Notes: generated by a model not told the origin, from the letters alone. A stretch of DNA of 64,000 nt from Nocardiopsis alborubida (GCF_012396365.1 NZ_JAAXPG010000005.1:124001-188000), one strand, 5' to 3'; positions 42,404-52,269 are shown, counted from the stretch's first letter. A program made the numbers and translations.

Positions 42404-43123
42404 TCAGCGGGTGCGGCCCTCCACGAGTTCGACCACGCGGTCGGCCCGCTCGGCCACCCCGGGGTCGTGTGTCACCACGGCCACCGCGGCGTCGCGGATC
42501 CGGGCCTGCTCCAGCAGTTGGTCCATGATCATGGTGCTGCTGGCGGCGTCCAGGGCGCCCGTGGGCTCGTCGGCGAGGATCAGGGCGGGTTCCCGGCTCA
42601 GCGCCCGCGCCAGGGCCACACGCTGCTGCTCACCGCCGGAGAGCTGGTGCGGCTGCGAGTGCAGCCGGTGCCCCAGCCCCACGGCCTCCAGCAGTTCGCG
42701 GGCCCGCGCACGGCGGCGCAGCAGGGGCACGCCGCCGAGGACCATCGGCACGCCGACGTTGGCCAGGGCGGTCCGCCGCTCCAGCAGGTGGAACTGCTGG
42801 AACACGAAGCCGATCCCCTCGCCGCGCAGGCGCGACCTCGGCCCCTCGCCCAGGCGGGTGGTGTCCACGCCGTCGAACGTGTACGTGCCGCCGCTGGGCC
42901 GGTCGAGCAGGCCCAGCACGTTGAGCAGGGTGGACTTGCCCGAGCCGGACTGGCCGACGATCGCCACCACCTCTCCCCGCCCCACCCGGAACGTGCAGTC
43001 GTGCAGCACGTCGATCCGGGTCCCCGACACCGTGAAGTGCCGGGTCATCCCCTCCACGTCCAGCAGGGGCGCCGGGCGGGGGCGGAGCGGCGCGGTCTCG
43101 GGGGCCGGTGCGTCGACGGACAT
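42404..43123 (-). CDS. MacB/LolD-type ABC transporter ATPase
   Basis: 239 residues. Walker [25 protein letters not shown], Walker [17 protein letters not shown], and [15 protein letters not shown]. The ALDxxSS form after Walker B is typical of the MacB/LolD/FtsE group, which drives mechanotransmission rather than import. Starts immediately after the stop of the adaptor gene (no gap). Third gene of a three-gene operon. Confidence 0.9.
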   Translation of the reverse strand: MSVDAPAPETAPLRPRPAPLLDVEGMTRHFTVSGTRIDVLHDCTFRVGRGEVVAIVGQSGSGKSTLLNVLGLLDRPSGGTYTFDGVDTTRLGEGPRSRLRGEGIGFVFQQFHLLERRTALANVGVPMVLGGVPLLRRRARARELLEAVGLGHRLHSQPHQLSGGEQQRVALARALSREPALILADEPTGALDAASSTMIMDQLLEQARIRDAAVAVVTHDPGVAERADRVVELVEGRTR

Positions 43124-44149
43124 CTAGCCCTCACCCTCCTCGGCGAACCCGTCCTCGGAGCCGTAGGCACCGGGCACGTCGAACCGGGGGTCGAGCGGGA
43201 TCGGGTCCAGGACCCTCTCCCCGATGCTCAGCCCCTCGGTGACCTCGACGGACGACCCGTCGGAGACGCCCAGCTCCACCTCGCGGGTCTCCTCGGTGCC
43301 GTCATCGCCCACCACCACGACCTCGCCCGACCCGGCGGTGCCGCGCACCGCGGTCACGGGGACGATGAGCGCGTTCGCGGCCGCGCCGGTGCTGACCGAC
43401 AGCTGGCCCAGCACGCCCTCGAAGACCTCCAGGTCGGCGGGCACCCGGCAGGCCAGTTCGGCCCCGCCGCCACCGCCGTCGCCCTCGGCGTCCCCGCCGC
43501 CCTCCTCGGGGGCGGGGGCGCCTCCCCCGGCCGTGCCCAGGGACAGGAACCCGCACGCGGCCGCGGGCGGCCCCTGGTCGATCTGGAGCAGGATGTCCTC
43601 GGGGTCCTCGTAGAACCGGTAGAGGTCGTTGGGCGGGATCGACGCGACGGCGCGGAACTCCTCGGGGGCGACCGTGGCCACCACCGCGCCGGGCTCCAAC
43701 ACGTCGCCGACCAGGACGTCCTCCAGCCCCGACACCGTTCCGGCGGCGGGCGCGTACAGGGTGACCTCCTCGGTCGCGGGGGCGTCGGGGACCTGGCCGT
43801 CCTCCCCGTTGACGGGCGCGCCCCCGGCGGGCACCCTCACGTTGACCACCGGGGCGCCCTGGCCGACCTCGGCGCCCTCGCCCACCCACAGGTGGGAGAC
43901 CGTGCCCCCGTTGCGGGCCTCGACCGTCTCGCCGGGCTCGGCCCGGACGACGGCGTCCAGGACCAGCACGGAGCTGACCTCGCCCATCACCACCTCGACC
44001 GGCGCCCCGCCCACGTCCAGGGCGGCCTCCTGCATGCCGGCGCCCTCTCCGGCGCCCGGGCCGCCCGGACGGGACACCAGGAGGTAGCCGGCGCCGGTCA
44101 GTCCTCCCACGAGGACCAGGGCCGCGCCGATGATGATCCACTTCTTCAC
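43124..44149 (-). CDS. MacA/HlyD-type periplasmic adaptor protein
   Basis: 341 residues. N-terminal anchor ([22 protein letters not shown]), then biotinyl-lipoyl-like halves ([54 protein letters not shown]) and a β-barrel/membrane-proximal part ([32 protein letters not shown]). A Gly/Glu-rich insert lies at about 211-232. Partner of the ATPase and permease in an exporter; substrate unknown. Confidence 0.85.
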   Translation of the reverse strand: MKKWIIIGAALVLVGGLTGAGYLLVSRPGGPGAGEGAGMQEAALDVGGAPVEVVMGEVSSVLVLDAVVRAEPGETVEARNGGTVSHLWVGEGAEVGQGAPVVNVRVPAGGAPVNGEDGQVPDAPATEEVTLYAPAAGTVSGLEDVLVGDVLEPGAVVATVAPEEFRAVASIPPNDLYRFYEDPEDILLQIDQGPPAAACGFLSLGTAGGGAPAPEEGGGDAEGDGGGGGAELACRVPADLEVFEGVLGQLSVSTGAAANALIVPVTAVRGTAGSGEVVVVGDDGTEETREVELGVSDGSSVEVTEGLSIGERVLDPIPLDPRFDVPGAYGSEDGFAEEGEG

Positions 44150-44159
44150 GTGATCTCTC

Positions 44160-45419
44160 CTATTCCCGGAGTCCGGCGACCACGGACGCGCGCAGCGCCC
44201 GCATCGCGGGGATGATCCCGGCCAGCATCCCGACGAGGGCGGCGCTGCCCAGGCCGACGAGTACTCCGGACGCGGGGATGTTCAGGGGGACGTCGGCGGG
44301 CAGCGACACGAAGCCCTCCAGCACCGCGCCGCCCGCGGCCAGCAGGGCCCAGCAGGCGGCGAGCGCGATGAGTCCGGCCACCAGGGACACCACGACCGAC
44401 TCCATGACCACGGCCACGAACAGGGTGAACCGGCTCGCGCCCAGGGCGCGGTAGGTGGCCAGTTCGCGGCGGCGCTCGCGTACGGTGACCAGCCCCACGT
44501 TGAGCACGCCCAGCAGGCCGGTGGTGAGGGTGACGGCGGCGATGCCGGTGAGGCCCCAGGACATGTAGGTGATGACCTGGCCGACCTCCTCGGCGTAGTC
44601 CGTGCGGTAGGCCATGACGGCGTCCCGCTCCTCCACGCCCCAGCGCCAGGACACCGACGCCAGGCGGTCGGCGAAGACCTCTCCCCACGGGTCCTGCGCC
44701 GCGGGGTCGCGCGGGTCGATCCGCACCTGGTAGGTGGTCATGTCGCCCATGAGGAACGGGTCGGCCGACTCCTCCCCCCGCTCCTGCGCGCCGGTGGAGG
44801 CCCCGAAGAGCAGTTCCTCGGAGGCGGGGGCGCGCAGCAGGTAGGCGCTGTACCAGCCCATGTCCAGCGCGGAGCCCCTCAGGACGCCGACGACGCGCAC
44901 GTCCGTCCACCGGCCGGTGCCGACCTGGACGCGGGTGAGGTCGCCCAGCGCGTTCGCGAGTTCCTCGTTGACGACCATGACCGGTGCCAGCGACTCGGTG
45001 TCGGCCTCGGTGAACCAGCGGCCCTCGGCCAGGTTCATCCGCCGGATGTCGCCCAGGGTGGGGTCCACGCCGAGGAACTCCACGTCGGGCAGGACGGAGC
45101 CGCCGGAGCGGATCGAGGGGATCTGGGAGGGCCTGTGGTAGATCGAGACGTCCTGGCCGCCCGCCCGGAGCAGGTCCTGCTCGAAGGCGGCGCGGTCGGT
45201 GACCCGGCCGTGCACGGTGACCTCCAGGGTCGCCGGGCGGCCCGCGTTGGCCTCGCTGTAGGCGGTGGCGAAGCGCTGGCCGAAGTCGCTGGCGCTGACC
45301 ACGAGGATCAGTGCGCCGACACCGACGACGATGCCCGCGCAGGACAGGATGGTCCGGGCCACGTTGGCCCGTGAACCGGCGAAGGCCAGCACGATCCCGG
45401 CTGTGAGGGAACGCAGCAT
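44160..45419 (-). CDS. MacB/FtsX-type ABC permease
   Basis: 419 residues. One N-terminal membrane segment (ILSCAGIVVGVGALILVVSAS), a large extracytoplasmic domain (about 50-285), then three segments at about 288-312, 337-362 and 385-412, ending in the FtsX-like PAMRALRASVVAGLRE. First gene of the exporter operon (permease-adaptor-ATPase; 10 bp and 0 bp gaps). ATG with GGGAAGGGG. The upstream 199 bp contain a GAATTAATTC palindrome (about 45544-45553) in an AT-rich patch that is the likely promoter region. Confidence 0.88.
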   Translation of the reverse strand: MLRSLTAGIVLAFAGSRANVARTILSCAGIVVGVGALILVVSASDFGQRFATAYSEANAGRPATLEVTVHGRVTDRAAFEQDLLRAGGQDVSIYHRPSQIPSIRSGGSVLPDVEFLGVDPTLGDIRRMNLAEGRWFTEADTESLAPVMVVNEELANALGDLTRVQVGTGRWTDVRVVGVLRGSALDMGWYSAYLLRAPASEELLFGASTGAQERGEESADPFLMGDMTTYQVRIDPRDPAAQDPWGEVFADRLASVSWRWGVEERDAVMAYRTDYAEEVGQVITYMSWGLTGIAAVTLTTGLLGVLNVGLVTVRERRRELATYRALGASRFTLFVAVVMESVVVSLVAGLIALAACWALLAAGGAVLEGFVSLPADVPLNIPASGVLVGLGSAALVGMLAGIIPAMRALRASVVAGLRE

Positions 45420-45618
45420 TCGGCCCCTTCCCGTGATGTCTGTGAGATCCGGGCGCCGCGACGGCGGCGACGGGATACCCGCGGGGGTGGCGGGGTTTTC
45501 ACCAGACTCATCGTGGAAGGAGGCGGTTTCGGTTCAGTCAGTCCGAATTAATTCCGGGCCGCCGTTTCGGGCCGCGCGCTGGAGAGGGAACGGACGCAAG
45601 CGCGGCGGGGCCGGGGTC

Positions 45619-46134
45619 TCAGGCCGACTCGAACTCGTCGCAGGTGAGCGGCGCCCCCGAGCCGGTGTCCGACCAGACCACGGTGTGCGCCCCCGCGGAG
45701 GGGGAGCCCTGCGCACCATCGAAGTCGTCGGGGTAGCGCACGCGGGTCCACTCGCCGGACGCGACCGCCGCCCTGGTGGTGGCGGTGCCGCCGCGGGGCC
45801 CGGTGACGGAGACGGTCACCGAGGCGGTGCCCGCGCCCTCCGGAGCCAGGACGCCCAGTTCGACGGGGCCGTCCGCGGTCACGCGCGGCACCTCGGTGCG
45901 CCAGGGGTGGGCGGCCCGGCTGTCCACGGCGGGCACGCACGGGTACCTGGCGGGGTCGAACGCGGTGTCGGGGACGCCCAGGCCGGGGCCCTCCCCCCGG
46001 ACGGAGGAGCGCACGGTGTCGGCGATCATCTCGCGCAGCTGTTCGGGACCGCGCCCGTGGCCACCGCCGCAGGCGGTGGCCAGTAGGACCGCGGCCGCGC
46101 ACAGGGAGGCCCGGAGGGGTGTCGTGGTCAGCAC
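45619..46134 (-). CDS. Secreted lipoprotein, unknown function
   Basis: 171 residues. Signal peptide with lipobox LLATAC (lipid-linked C22). Mature part: a helical stretch PEQLREMIADTVRSS, then a β-rich region (VELGVLAPEGAGTASVTVSVTGP) and two cysteines (YPCVPAVD and LTCDEFES) likely disulfide-bonded. No family recognised. The GTG start lies 8 nt after TAACGT, a possible -10. Same strand as the ABC exporter operon but about 200 bp upstream, so probably separate. Confidence 0.65.
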   Translation of the reverse strand: MLTTTPLRASLCAAAVLLATACGGGHGRGPEQLREMIADTVRSSVRGEGPGLGVPDTAFDPARYPCVPAVDSRAAHPWRTEVPRVTADGPVELGVLAPEGAGTASVTVSVTGPRGGTATTRAAVASGEWTRVRYPDDFDGAQGSPSAGAHTVVWSDTGSGAPLTCDEFESA

Positions 46135-46196
46135 ACCACCGCACGTTACTACCTACGGTGTCTGAGGATGTACCCTCTGTTGCTCCGGGGGTGGGG

Positions 46197-47003
46197 TCAG
46201 ACGCGGTGCAGCGGTGTGGGGCCGCCGTTGAGCCAGGTCAGCACCTGGTCGTGGACCGCGCCGTTGGTGCACACCAGGGGGCCGCCGTCCTTGAAGCCCT
46301 CGCCGCGCAGGTTGGTGGCCCGTCCGCCCGCCTCCTCCAGGATGACGGGCAGCGGCGCGGCGTCCCACAGCGACAGCTCGGGCTCGGCGGAGACGTCCAC
46401 GACGCCCTCGGCGACCATCACGTGCGACCAGAAGTCGCCGTAGGCGCGGGTGCGCCAGACCGAGCGGGTCAGGCCGAGGAAGGAGTCGAGGCGGCCCTGC
46501 TGCTCCCAGCCGGTCAGCGAGGAGAAGCTCAGCGAGGCGTCCGACAGCTCCGACACCGTGGACACGTGGCAGCGCGAGGCCTTGGACAGGCTGCGGCCCT
46601 GCCAGGCGCCGCCGCCCCGGGAGGCCCACCACCGGCGGTACAGCGCCGGGGCCGAGACCACGCCCACCACGGGACGGTCCCCCTCCAGCAGGGCGATCAG
46701 GGTCGCCCACACCGGGACACCGCGGACGTAGTTCGCGGTGCCGTCGATGGGATCGATGACCCACACCCGGTTGCTGTTGCCCGTCTTGCCGTACTCCTCG
46801 CCCACCACGGCGTCGCGGGGCCGGGCGCGGGAGAGCACGCCGCGGAGCGTCTCCTCCACCATCCGGTCGGCCTCGGTCACGTGGGTGAGGTCGGGTTTGG
46901 TGTCGACGACGAGGTCAAGCGCCCGGAAGCGCTTGAGCGCGATGTCGTCGGCAGCGTCGGCGAGCACGTGGGCCAGCCGCAGATCATCGTCAAAGGACAC
47001 CAT
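46197..47003 (-). CDS. hisN: Inositol-monophosphatase family phosphatase, likely histidinol-phosphatase
   Basis: 268 residues. Metal-site motifs: VVGEEYGK (Glu), VWVIDPIDGTANYVRG (DPxDGT) and LSLWDAAPLPVILEEAGG (the WDxAxxxxIxxEAGG motif). This subgroup (KPDLTHVTEADRMVEETLR) matches actinobacterial HisN, which removes phosphate from histidinol phosphate; inositol phosphatase activity cannot be excluded. Start chosen at ATG 47003, 8 nt after TAGCGT; an ATG 39 bp upstream would add 13 residues. Confidence 0.82.
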   Translation of the reverse strand: MVSFDDDLRLAHVLADAADDIALKRFRALDLVVDTKPDLTHVTEADRMVEETLRGVLSRARPRDAVVGEEYGKTGNSNRVWVIDPIDGTANYVRGVPVWATLIALLEGDRPVVGVVSAPALYRRWWASRGGGAWQGRSLSKASRCHVSTVSELSDASLSFSSLTGWEQQGRLDSFLGLTRSVWRTRAYGDFWSHVMVAEGVVDVSAEPELSLWDAAPLPVILEEAGGRATNLRGEGFKDGGPLVCTNGAVHDQVLTWLNGGPTPLHRV

Positions 47004-47161
47004 GACCGGTAACGCTACCCTCACGGGCACGAACATGGCCAAAGGGGCGCACGCGCGTGACCAGAGTGTTAGTTCCCCACCGCCGGGGTCCGAGGGAACG
47101 GCGGCCCGGCGGGGGGAGCGTCAGGGGTGTCGTCCGCGGCGGCGGATGCGAGGATGGGGAC

Positions 47162-47746
47162 ATGGACACCGCGAACCGGCAGGGGCGCGCCGAGGGCACC
47201 TCGGCGCGGGAGCGCTTGTTGGACGCCGCCTACGCCGAGGTCGTCTCGGGCGGGTGGTCCGACCGGCGCATGGTGGACATCGCGGCGGTCGCCCGGGTGT
47301 CGCGCCAGACCCTGTACAACGTGTTCGGCAGCAAGGAGGGCCTGCTCCAGGCCGTCGTGGTACGCGAGGTCAACGCGCTGCTCGACCGGGTGGTGCGCCT
47401 CCTGGAGGAGGAGGGCGAGGACCCGCCGCACGCGGTGAGCCGGGCCACGCGCCTGGTGCTGCTGTCCGCCCGCGACAACCCGCTGCTGCGCGCGGTGGTG
47501 ACCGGGGACCACGGGCTCCTGCCTGTGCTCACCACGCGCGCCGAACCGCTGCTGGACGTCCTGGGCGAGCGCATCACCGCCCTGCTGGGGGAGCGCTACC
47601 CGGAGCTGGCCGGCTTCGCCGCCGAGGCCGCGGCCGACGTCGCCCTGCGCCTGACGGTGTCCTACTCGCTGCAGCCCATCGACCCCGACGAGGCCGCGCG
47701 CAGGGTCGAGACGGTCGTGCACGGGATGCTGACGGTCGGCCGCTGA
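47162..47746 (+). CDS. TetR family regulator
   Basis: 194 residues. Helix-turn-helix about 14-60 (ARERLLDAAYAEVVSGGWSDRRMVDIAAVARVSRQTLYNVFGSKEGLL), C-terminal helical ligand domain with NPLLRAVVTGDHGLLPVLTTR. ATG at 47162 chosen because it lies just before the HTH; a longer frame from 47057 is Arg/Gly-rich and unlikely. The DUF2087 gene starts 12 bp after the stop; the two probably form a regulatory pair. Confidence 0.88.
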   Translation: MDTANRQGRAEGTSARERLLDAAYAEVVSGGWSDRRMVDIAAVARVSRQTLYNVFGSKEGLLQAVVVREVNALLDRVVRLLEEEGEDPPHAVSRATRLVLLSARDNPLLRAVVTGDHGLLPVLTTRAEPLLDVLGERITALLGERYPELAGFAAEAAADVALRLTVSYSLQPIDPDEAARRVETVVHGMLTVGR

Positions 47747-47758
47747 GGAGGTGGCGGC

Positions 47759-48049
47759 GTGGTGGAGGGTCCGCTGACGGAGAGCGAGCGCCGGGAGGTG
47801 CTGCGCGCCTGCATGGCAGACGGGCGGATCACCGCGATCCCGGTCCGCCGCACCGCCCGGCTGGTCCTGCTCGACCAGGTCGCCCGGGCCTTCGAACCGG
47901 GGGTGCGCTACAGCGAGGCCGAGGTCAACACGGTCCTGAGCGGGTTCAGCGCCAACGTGGCGGTGCTGCGCCGCGGCCTGGTAGACGAGGGGTTCATGGA
48001 GCGCGACCGCACCCGGTACTGGCGCTGCGGCGGAACCGTGGAGGTCTGA
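47759..48049 (+). CDS. DUF2087 domain protein
   Basis: 96 residues. DUF2087 pattern: DGRITAIPVRRTARLVLLDQVARAFEPGVRYSEAEVNTVLSGF, then LRRGLVDEGFMERDRTRYWRCG. The family is a small winged-helix-like domain, often at the end of DNA-binding regulators. Stand-alone here, behind a TetR gene. GTG with GAGG 8 nt upstream. Confidence 0.82.
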   Translation: MVEGPLTESERREVLRACMADGRITAIPVRRTARLVLLDQVARAFEPGVRYSEAEVNTVLSGFSANVAVLRRGLVDEGFMERDRTRYWRCGGTVEV

Positions 48050-48130
48050 CCCCGTAAGGCGTCGCCGGTGCGGTTCCAGGGCCTTCGAGCCGTGATGATC
48101 CTATGCGCGTAGCCGGTGTCGGCTCTCGAA

Positions 48131-48153
48131 CCCCGCTATGAGTACAAGATCAC
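48131..48153. repeat. Palindromic repeat element, partial copy 3
   Basis: The right arm CCCCGCTATGAGTACAAGATCAC is kept with 2 differences from copy 1. The left side has decayed: GTGAT remains at 48092-48096 but the rest no longer aligns. Like the complete copies, it lies between convergent genes (DUF2087 and the dehydrogenase). Confidence 0.6.
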
Positions 48154-48271
48154 GCCGCGGAGCACCGGCATGATGAGCCCTGCCGGTCACTGCCGCCCCG
48201 GCAGTCCGGACCGGGCGGCCACAGCCGGTGGAAGCCGGTGCGGCCGCCCGGTGGGCGCTGCCCGCCCGCGT

Positions 48272-49162
48272 TCAGCGGCGGGGCGCGGCGAGCAGGTCCA
48301 CCACCCCCGTATCGTCCTCGTCGCCGTGGCCCCGGGCGAGGCGGCGCTCCATCAGCTCCGCGTACGGTGCGAGGAGTTCGGTGCTCACCCCCTGCTCCTC
48401 GGCGGTGCGCAGCAGGGTCCGGTTGCCCCTCACCCGCATGGCGAGGTTGGACACGACGCCCGTGGTGTAGTCACCGCTCTCCAGGTGCTCCGCGGTGGTG
48501 TGGACGCCGAGGGTCATCGCGCCCAGCCAGTCCGCCAGCAGGGACCCGAACCCCCTCAGAGGCACGTCCTCGCCGCGGACCAGGGCGAAGGCGTGCGCGA
48601 CCCCGGCGAACATGCCGCTCATCGCGCTGAGCAGGGCCACGTCGTACAGGTCGGCCAGCCCGGCGTCCCCGCCGACGAACACGGTCCCGGTCACGGCGGA
48701 CAGGGCCGCCTCGTGCTCGGCGAAGGCCTCCTCGGAACCGCTGTAGAACACGTACCCGCCCGAGCCGGGGACGCCGATCATCGGCGGAACGGCCATGACG
48801 CCACCGCTGACGAAGCGGGCGCCGCGCCCGCGCGCCCACTCCGCGCGGGCCCGTGACTGCTCCGGAGTCCCGGTGGTGAGGTTGAACAGGTCCCGGTCCG
48901 CCAGGTCGGCGTCGGCCAGCGCCGCGCCCACGGAGTGGTCGTCGAGCAGGCAGGCCACCACCAGGCGGGCGGAGGCGACCGCCCCGGCCGCCGTCGCGGC
49001 GACGTCGGCGCCCTCCCGGGCCAACGGCTCGGCTCGGGACGGGGTCCGGTTCCAGACGGTCAGCGGGTACCCGGCGGCGAGCCAGGCGCGGGCGAGGGCG
49101 GTGCCCATGTCCCCGAGCCCGAGCAGGGCGACGCGGGGCTTGTCGGTGTCGTGTGCGTTCAT
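48272..49162 (-). CDS. NAD(P)-dependent dehydrogenase, imine-reductase/6PGDH type
   Basis: 296 residues. Rossmann NADP site VALLGLGDMGTALARAWLAAGYPLTVWNRT (11-40), with Arg of NRTPSR for the NADP phosphate. C-terminal all-helical domain (GGDAGLADLYDVALLSAMSGMFAGVAHAFAL) of the β-hydroxyacid dehydrogenase/imine reductase group. The usual catalytic Lys of hydroxyacid dehydrogenases is replaced around AGLADLYD, where imine reductases carry Asp or Tyr, so an imine substrate is plausible (inference). Divergent from an HxlR regulator across a perfect palindrome, so probably regulated by it. Confidence 0.82.
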   Translation of the reverse strand: MNAHDTDKPRVALLGLGDMGTALARAWLAAGYPLTVWNRTPSRAEPLAREGADVAATAAGAVASARLVVACLLDDHSVGAALADADLADRDLFNLTTGTPEQSRARAEWARGRGARFVSGGVMAVPPMIGVPGSGGYVFYSGSEEAFAEHEAALSAVTGTVFVGGDAGLADLYDVALLSAMSGMFAGVAHAFALVRGEDVPLRGFGSLLADWLGAMTLGVHTTAEHLESGDYTTGVVSNLAMRVRGNRTLLRTAEEQGVSTELLAPYAELMERRLARGHGDEDDTGVVDLLAAPRR

Positions 49163-49200
49163 GTGCACTAGGCTCGTCGCCCGTCGGAGCCCCGACAAGT

Positions 49201-49218
49201 ACGCACTTCGAAGTGCGT
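49201..49218. promoter_or_regulatory. Perfect 18-bp palindrome, candidate HxlR operator
   Basis: ACGCACTTCGAAGTGCGT lies in the 96 bp between the divergent dehydrogenase and hxlR genes, 38 bp from the dehydrogenase start and 40 bp from the hxlR start. HxlR proteins bind as dimers to such sites. Confidence 0.6.
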
Positions 49219-49258
49219 GCGCACCTCGGGGTAAGCGTGCTGGCGGGATGGAGGGGCG

Positions 49259-49615
49259 ATGGTCGGCGCACGGAGGCCCGGCGCGTACCACTGCGGTATC
49301 GACGCGGCGATGGACGTCATCGGCGGCAGGTGGAAGGTGCTGATCCTGTGGGCGCTGGAGGAGGAGCCGCGCCGCTTCGGTGAGCTGCGCCGGGCGCTCG
49401 ACGGCGTCACCGAGAAGGTCCTGGCCTCCCACCTGCGCGAGCTGGAGCAGGACGGGATCGTGCACCGGGAGGACTTCGGCGAGGTGCCGCCCCGGGTCGA
49501 GTACTCGCTCACCCCGCTGGGGGAGTCCCTGAGCGAGGCCCTGGCCCCGCTCGGGGCCTGGGGCCGCGCGCACGTCCTCGGCGCCGCCGAACCGGTGGAC
49601 GCCCACCGGAGCTGA
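49259..49615 (+). CDS. HxlR family regulator
   Basis: 118 residues, one winged-helix domain. CGIDAAMDVIGGRWKVLILWAL is the family signature with the redox/thiol-sensing-type cysteine C12; RFGELRRALDGVTEKVLASHLRELEQDGIVHRE is the recognition region. ATG with GGAGGGG upstream. Regulator of the divergent dehydrogenase is the likely role; a response to an electrophile through C12 is possible (known for some HxlR proteins). Confidence 0.9.
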   Translation: MVGARRPGAYHCGIDAAMDVIGGRWKVLILWALEEEPRRFGELRRALDGVTEKVLASHLRELEQDGIVHREDFGEVPPRVEYSLTPLGESLSEALAPLGAWGRAHVLGAAEPVDAHRS

Positions 49616-49631
49616 CGCCCTGGACCGCCCG

Positions 49632-49868
49632 TCACCGTTCGGCGGAGTGCTTTCCCGGGGAGCCCCGGCGCCGGAGGGGCCGTACGAGGAGAACCGCCTG
49701 CCAGGCGAGCGCGACGACGGCGAGCCCGAGGAGCACGTAGGCGAGGACCGTCAGGTCCGGCCCGCCGTTCCCCATCCATATGTCCAGGAGCACCGCCGCC
49801 GTCACGAGGAGGGCGCTGGCGGCCCCCGTGACGCCCACCGCGCTCGTACGTCTGCCGTCGTCCTTCAT
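49632..49868 (-). CDS. Small two-helix membrane protein
   Basis: 78 residues with two hydrophobic segments (VGVTGAASALLVTAAVLLDIW, about 11-31; LTVLAYVLLGLAVVALAWQAVLLV, about 39-62) and a basic C-terminus (RPLRRRGSPGKHSAER). ATG behind GGAGGAAC. Lies 35 bp downstream of rsgA on the same strand and may be cotranscribed. No family recognised. Confidence 0.65.
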   Translation of the reverse strand: MKDDGRRTSAVGVTGAASALLVTAAVLLDIWMGNGGPDLTVLAYVLLGLAVVALAWQAVLLVRPLRRRGSPGKHSAER

Positions 49869-49903
49869 GGGGGTTCCTCCGGAGTACAGGGGGGTGGTGC
49901 CGG

Positions 49904-50920
49904 TCAGGACTCGTTCTCGTCGGTGTCCCCGGTGTCCCCCTCGCGGCTGGTGAGCAGGCGGCGCAGGGAGGCCACGCGGTCCGGGTCGAGTTGCCCCCGC
50001 TCCAGCGCGGCCTGGATCGCGCAGCCGGGGGCGTCGGGCTGGTGGGAGCACCCCGCGGGGCAGTCCTCGGCGGCCCCGGCCAGGTCGGCGAAGCCCTCGA
50101 CGATGTCCTCGGGGTCGATGTGGGCCAGGCCGAAGCTGCGCACGCCCGGGGTGTCGATCAGCCAGCCGCCCTCGAAGGGCAGCGCGGCGGCGGACGTGGA
50201 GGTGTGGCGGCCCCGTCCGGTGACGGCGTTGACGTGGCCCACGGCCCGGTCGGTGCCGGGGACGAGCCGGTTGACCAGGGTGGACTTGCCCACTCCGGAG
50301 GAGCCCACGAGCACGGTGGTGCGGTCGGCCAGACGGGCGCGCAGGCCGTCCAGGCCGCTCTCGGGGTCGAGCACCTCATAGGGCACGCCCAGGGGCGCGT
50401 ACACCCGCACCAGCTCGTCCGGGTCGGCCAGGTCGGCCTTGGTCAGGCACAGCAGGGGGGCGAGCCCGGCGTCGTAGGCGGCGACCAGGCAGCGGTCCAC
50501 GAAGCGCGGTTGCGGCGCGGGGTCGGCCAGGGCGCAGACGATCGCCAGCTGGTCGGCGTTGGCCACGATCACCCGCTCGACCGGGTCGGTGTCGTCGGCC
50601 GTGCGTCTGAGCACGGACTCGCGCTCCCTGACCCGCACGACACGGGCCAGGGTGTCGGGTCTGCCGGACAGGTCGCCGACCACGTCGACGCGGTCGCCGA
50701 CCACGATCGAGCCGCGGCCGAGCTCACGGGCCTTCATCGCCACGACGGGAACGCCGTTGACCAGGCAGCGGTACCGGCCCCGGTCCACGGCGGTGACCAG
50801 GCCCTCCACGGCGTTCTCGTGCTTGGGCCGGTTGCGGGTGCGGGGGCGCGAACCGCCCCGGGCGCGCACGCGGATGTCGTCCTCGTCCAGGTGGCGTCCC
50901 CCGCCCCGCGTGCGGCTCAT
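49904..50920 (-). CDS. rsgA: RsgA: ribosome small subunit-dependent GTPase
   Basis: 338 residues. OB-fold N-terminus ([17 protein letters not shown]), circularly permuted GTPase with G4 TKAD first, then G1 GSSGVGKST and G3 DTPGVRSFG, and the C-terminal zinc knuckle CPAGCSH...GC. Checks late 30S maturation. Start chosen at the ATG overlapping the aroA stop (ATGA); an earlier GTG six codons upstream is possible. Translationally coupled to aroA, a common actinobacterial pair. Confidence 0.94.
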   Translation of the reverse strand: MSRTRGGGRHLDEDDIRVRARGGSRPRTRNRPKHENAVEGLVTAVDRGRYRCLVNGVPVVAMKARELGRGSIVVGDRVDVVGDLSGRPDTLARVVRVRERESVLRRTADDTDPVERVIVANADQLAIVCALADPAPQPRFVDRCLVAAYDAGLAPLLCLTKADLADPDELVRVYAPLGVPYEVLDPESGLDGLRARLADRTTVLVGSSGVGKSTLVNRLVPGTDRAVGHVNAVTGRGRHTSTSAAALPFEGGWLIDTPGVRSFGLAHIDPEDIVEGFADLAGAAEDCPAGCSHQPDAPGCAIQAALERGQLDPDRVASLRRLLTSREGDTGDTDENES

Positions 50921-52263
50921 GCCAGGGCCTCCGCCCACAGGCCCGGGAAGTCGGGCAGGGTCTTGCGCGTGGTGGCGATGTTCTCCACCTCCACCCCGGG
51001 CACCGCGAGCCCGATCACCGCTCCCGAGGTGGCCATCCGGTGGTCGTCGTAGGAGTGGAACACCCCGCCGTGCATCGGGCGCGGGTTGATGACCAGCCCG
51101 TCGGGCAGCTCCTCGGCGTCGCCGCCCAGCCGGTTGATCTCGGCGGCCAGCGCGGCGATGCGGTCGGTCTCGTGGCGGCGCAGGTGCGCGATGCCGGTCA
51201 GCCGGGAGGGGGTCGCGGCGAGCGCGGCCACGGCGGCGACGGTGGGCGTGAGCTCGCCCACGTCGCGCAGGTCGGCGTCGATGCCCAGGATCCGGCCGGT
51301 GCCGCGCAGGGTGAGCAGCCCCTCGGGAGAGCGGGAGACCTCGCCGCCCATCCGGGTGAACAGCGAGCGCAGCTCGTCGCCGGGCTGGGTGGTGTGCTCC
51401 GGCCAGTCCTCGACCGTCACCTCGCCCCCGGTGACCAGGGCGGCGGCCAGGAAGGGCGCGGCATTGGACAGGTCGGGCTCCACGGTGATGTCGGAGACCT
51501 TGACCGGTCCGGGCTCGACCCTCCAGGAGTTGTCGGCGGTGGACACGGTGACCCCGGCCGCGCGCAGCATCTCCACGGTCATGTCCAGGTGGGGCTGGGA
51601 GGGCACGGGGGGCCCGGAGTGGCGCACGTGCACGCCCTCGGTGAAGCGGGCGCCGCTCAGGAGGAGGGCCGACACGAACTGGGAGGAGCCGGAGGCGTCG
51701 AGCGTCACCTCGCCGCCGCGCACGGCGCCGGTGCCGTGCACGGCCATCGGCAGCGCGCCGCGGCCGCCGTCGTCGATGTCGGCGCCCAGGGCGCGCAGGG
51801 CGGCCAGCAGCTCGCCCACGGGCCGCTCACGGGCGCGCGGGTCACCGTCGAACTCCACGGTGCCCGAGGCCAGGGCCGCCACCGGCGGAACGAAGCGCAT
51901 CACCGTGCCCGCGTTGCCGACGTCGACGGAGGCCGGGCCGCGCAGCGGGGCGGGGGTGACCGCCATGTCCTCCCCCTCCGCGGCGATCCCCGTGCCCAGG
52001 GCGCGCAGGGAGCCCGCCATCAGCTCGCTGTCCCGGCTGACCAGCGGACGGCGCACCAGGCACGGTGTCTCCGACAGGGCGGCCAGGACCAGCGCGCGGT
52101 TGGTCATCGACTTGGACCCCGGCAGCGACAGCCGGGCGCGCACCGGCCGCTCGGCCGTGGGCGCGGGCCAGTGCCCGCCGGGGGTCCCGGCCGAGCGCGG
52201 GGACGTGGCGGTGTCGGGGTTCTGGCCGGACTGGACGGGCTGCGAGGACGCGGACTCAGGCAT
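50917..52263 (-). CDS. aroA: AroA: EPSP synthase (3-phosphoshikimate 1-carboxyvinyltransferase)
   Basis: 448 residues. [17 protein letters not shown] (48-64) carries the catalytic Lys; [11 protein letters not shown] is the PEP site; [17 protein letters not shown] and [16 protein letters not shown] are further signatures. Makes EPSP from shikimate 3-phosphate and PEP. A disordered 35-residue N-terminal extension precedes the fold. ATG 6 nt after a TAACCT -10 box on the minus strand, so likely leaderless. Promoter drives aroA-rsgA. Confidence 0.96.
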   Translation of the reverse strand: MPESASSQPVQSGQNPDTATSPRSAGTPGGHWPAPTAERPVRARLSLPGSKSMTNRALVLAALSETPCLVRRPLVSRDSELMAGSLRALGTGIAAEGEDMAVTPAPLRGPASVDVGNAGTVMRFVPPVAALASGTVEFDGDPRARERPVGELLAALRALGADIDDGGRGALPMAVHGTGAVRGGEVTLDASGSSQFVSALLLSGARFTEGVHVRHSGPPVPSQPHLDMTVEMLRAAGVTVSTADNSWRVEPGPVKVSDITVEPDLSNAAPFLAAALVTGGEVTVEDWPEHTTQPGDELRSLFTRMGGEVSRSPEGLLTLRGTGRILGIDADLRDVGELTPTVAAVAALAATPSRLTGIAHLRRHETDRIAALAAEINRLGGDAEELPDGLVINPRPMHGGVFHSYDDHRMATSGAVIGLAVPGVEVENIATTRKTLPDFPGLWAEALA

Positions 52264-52269
52264 GACACA

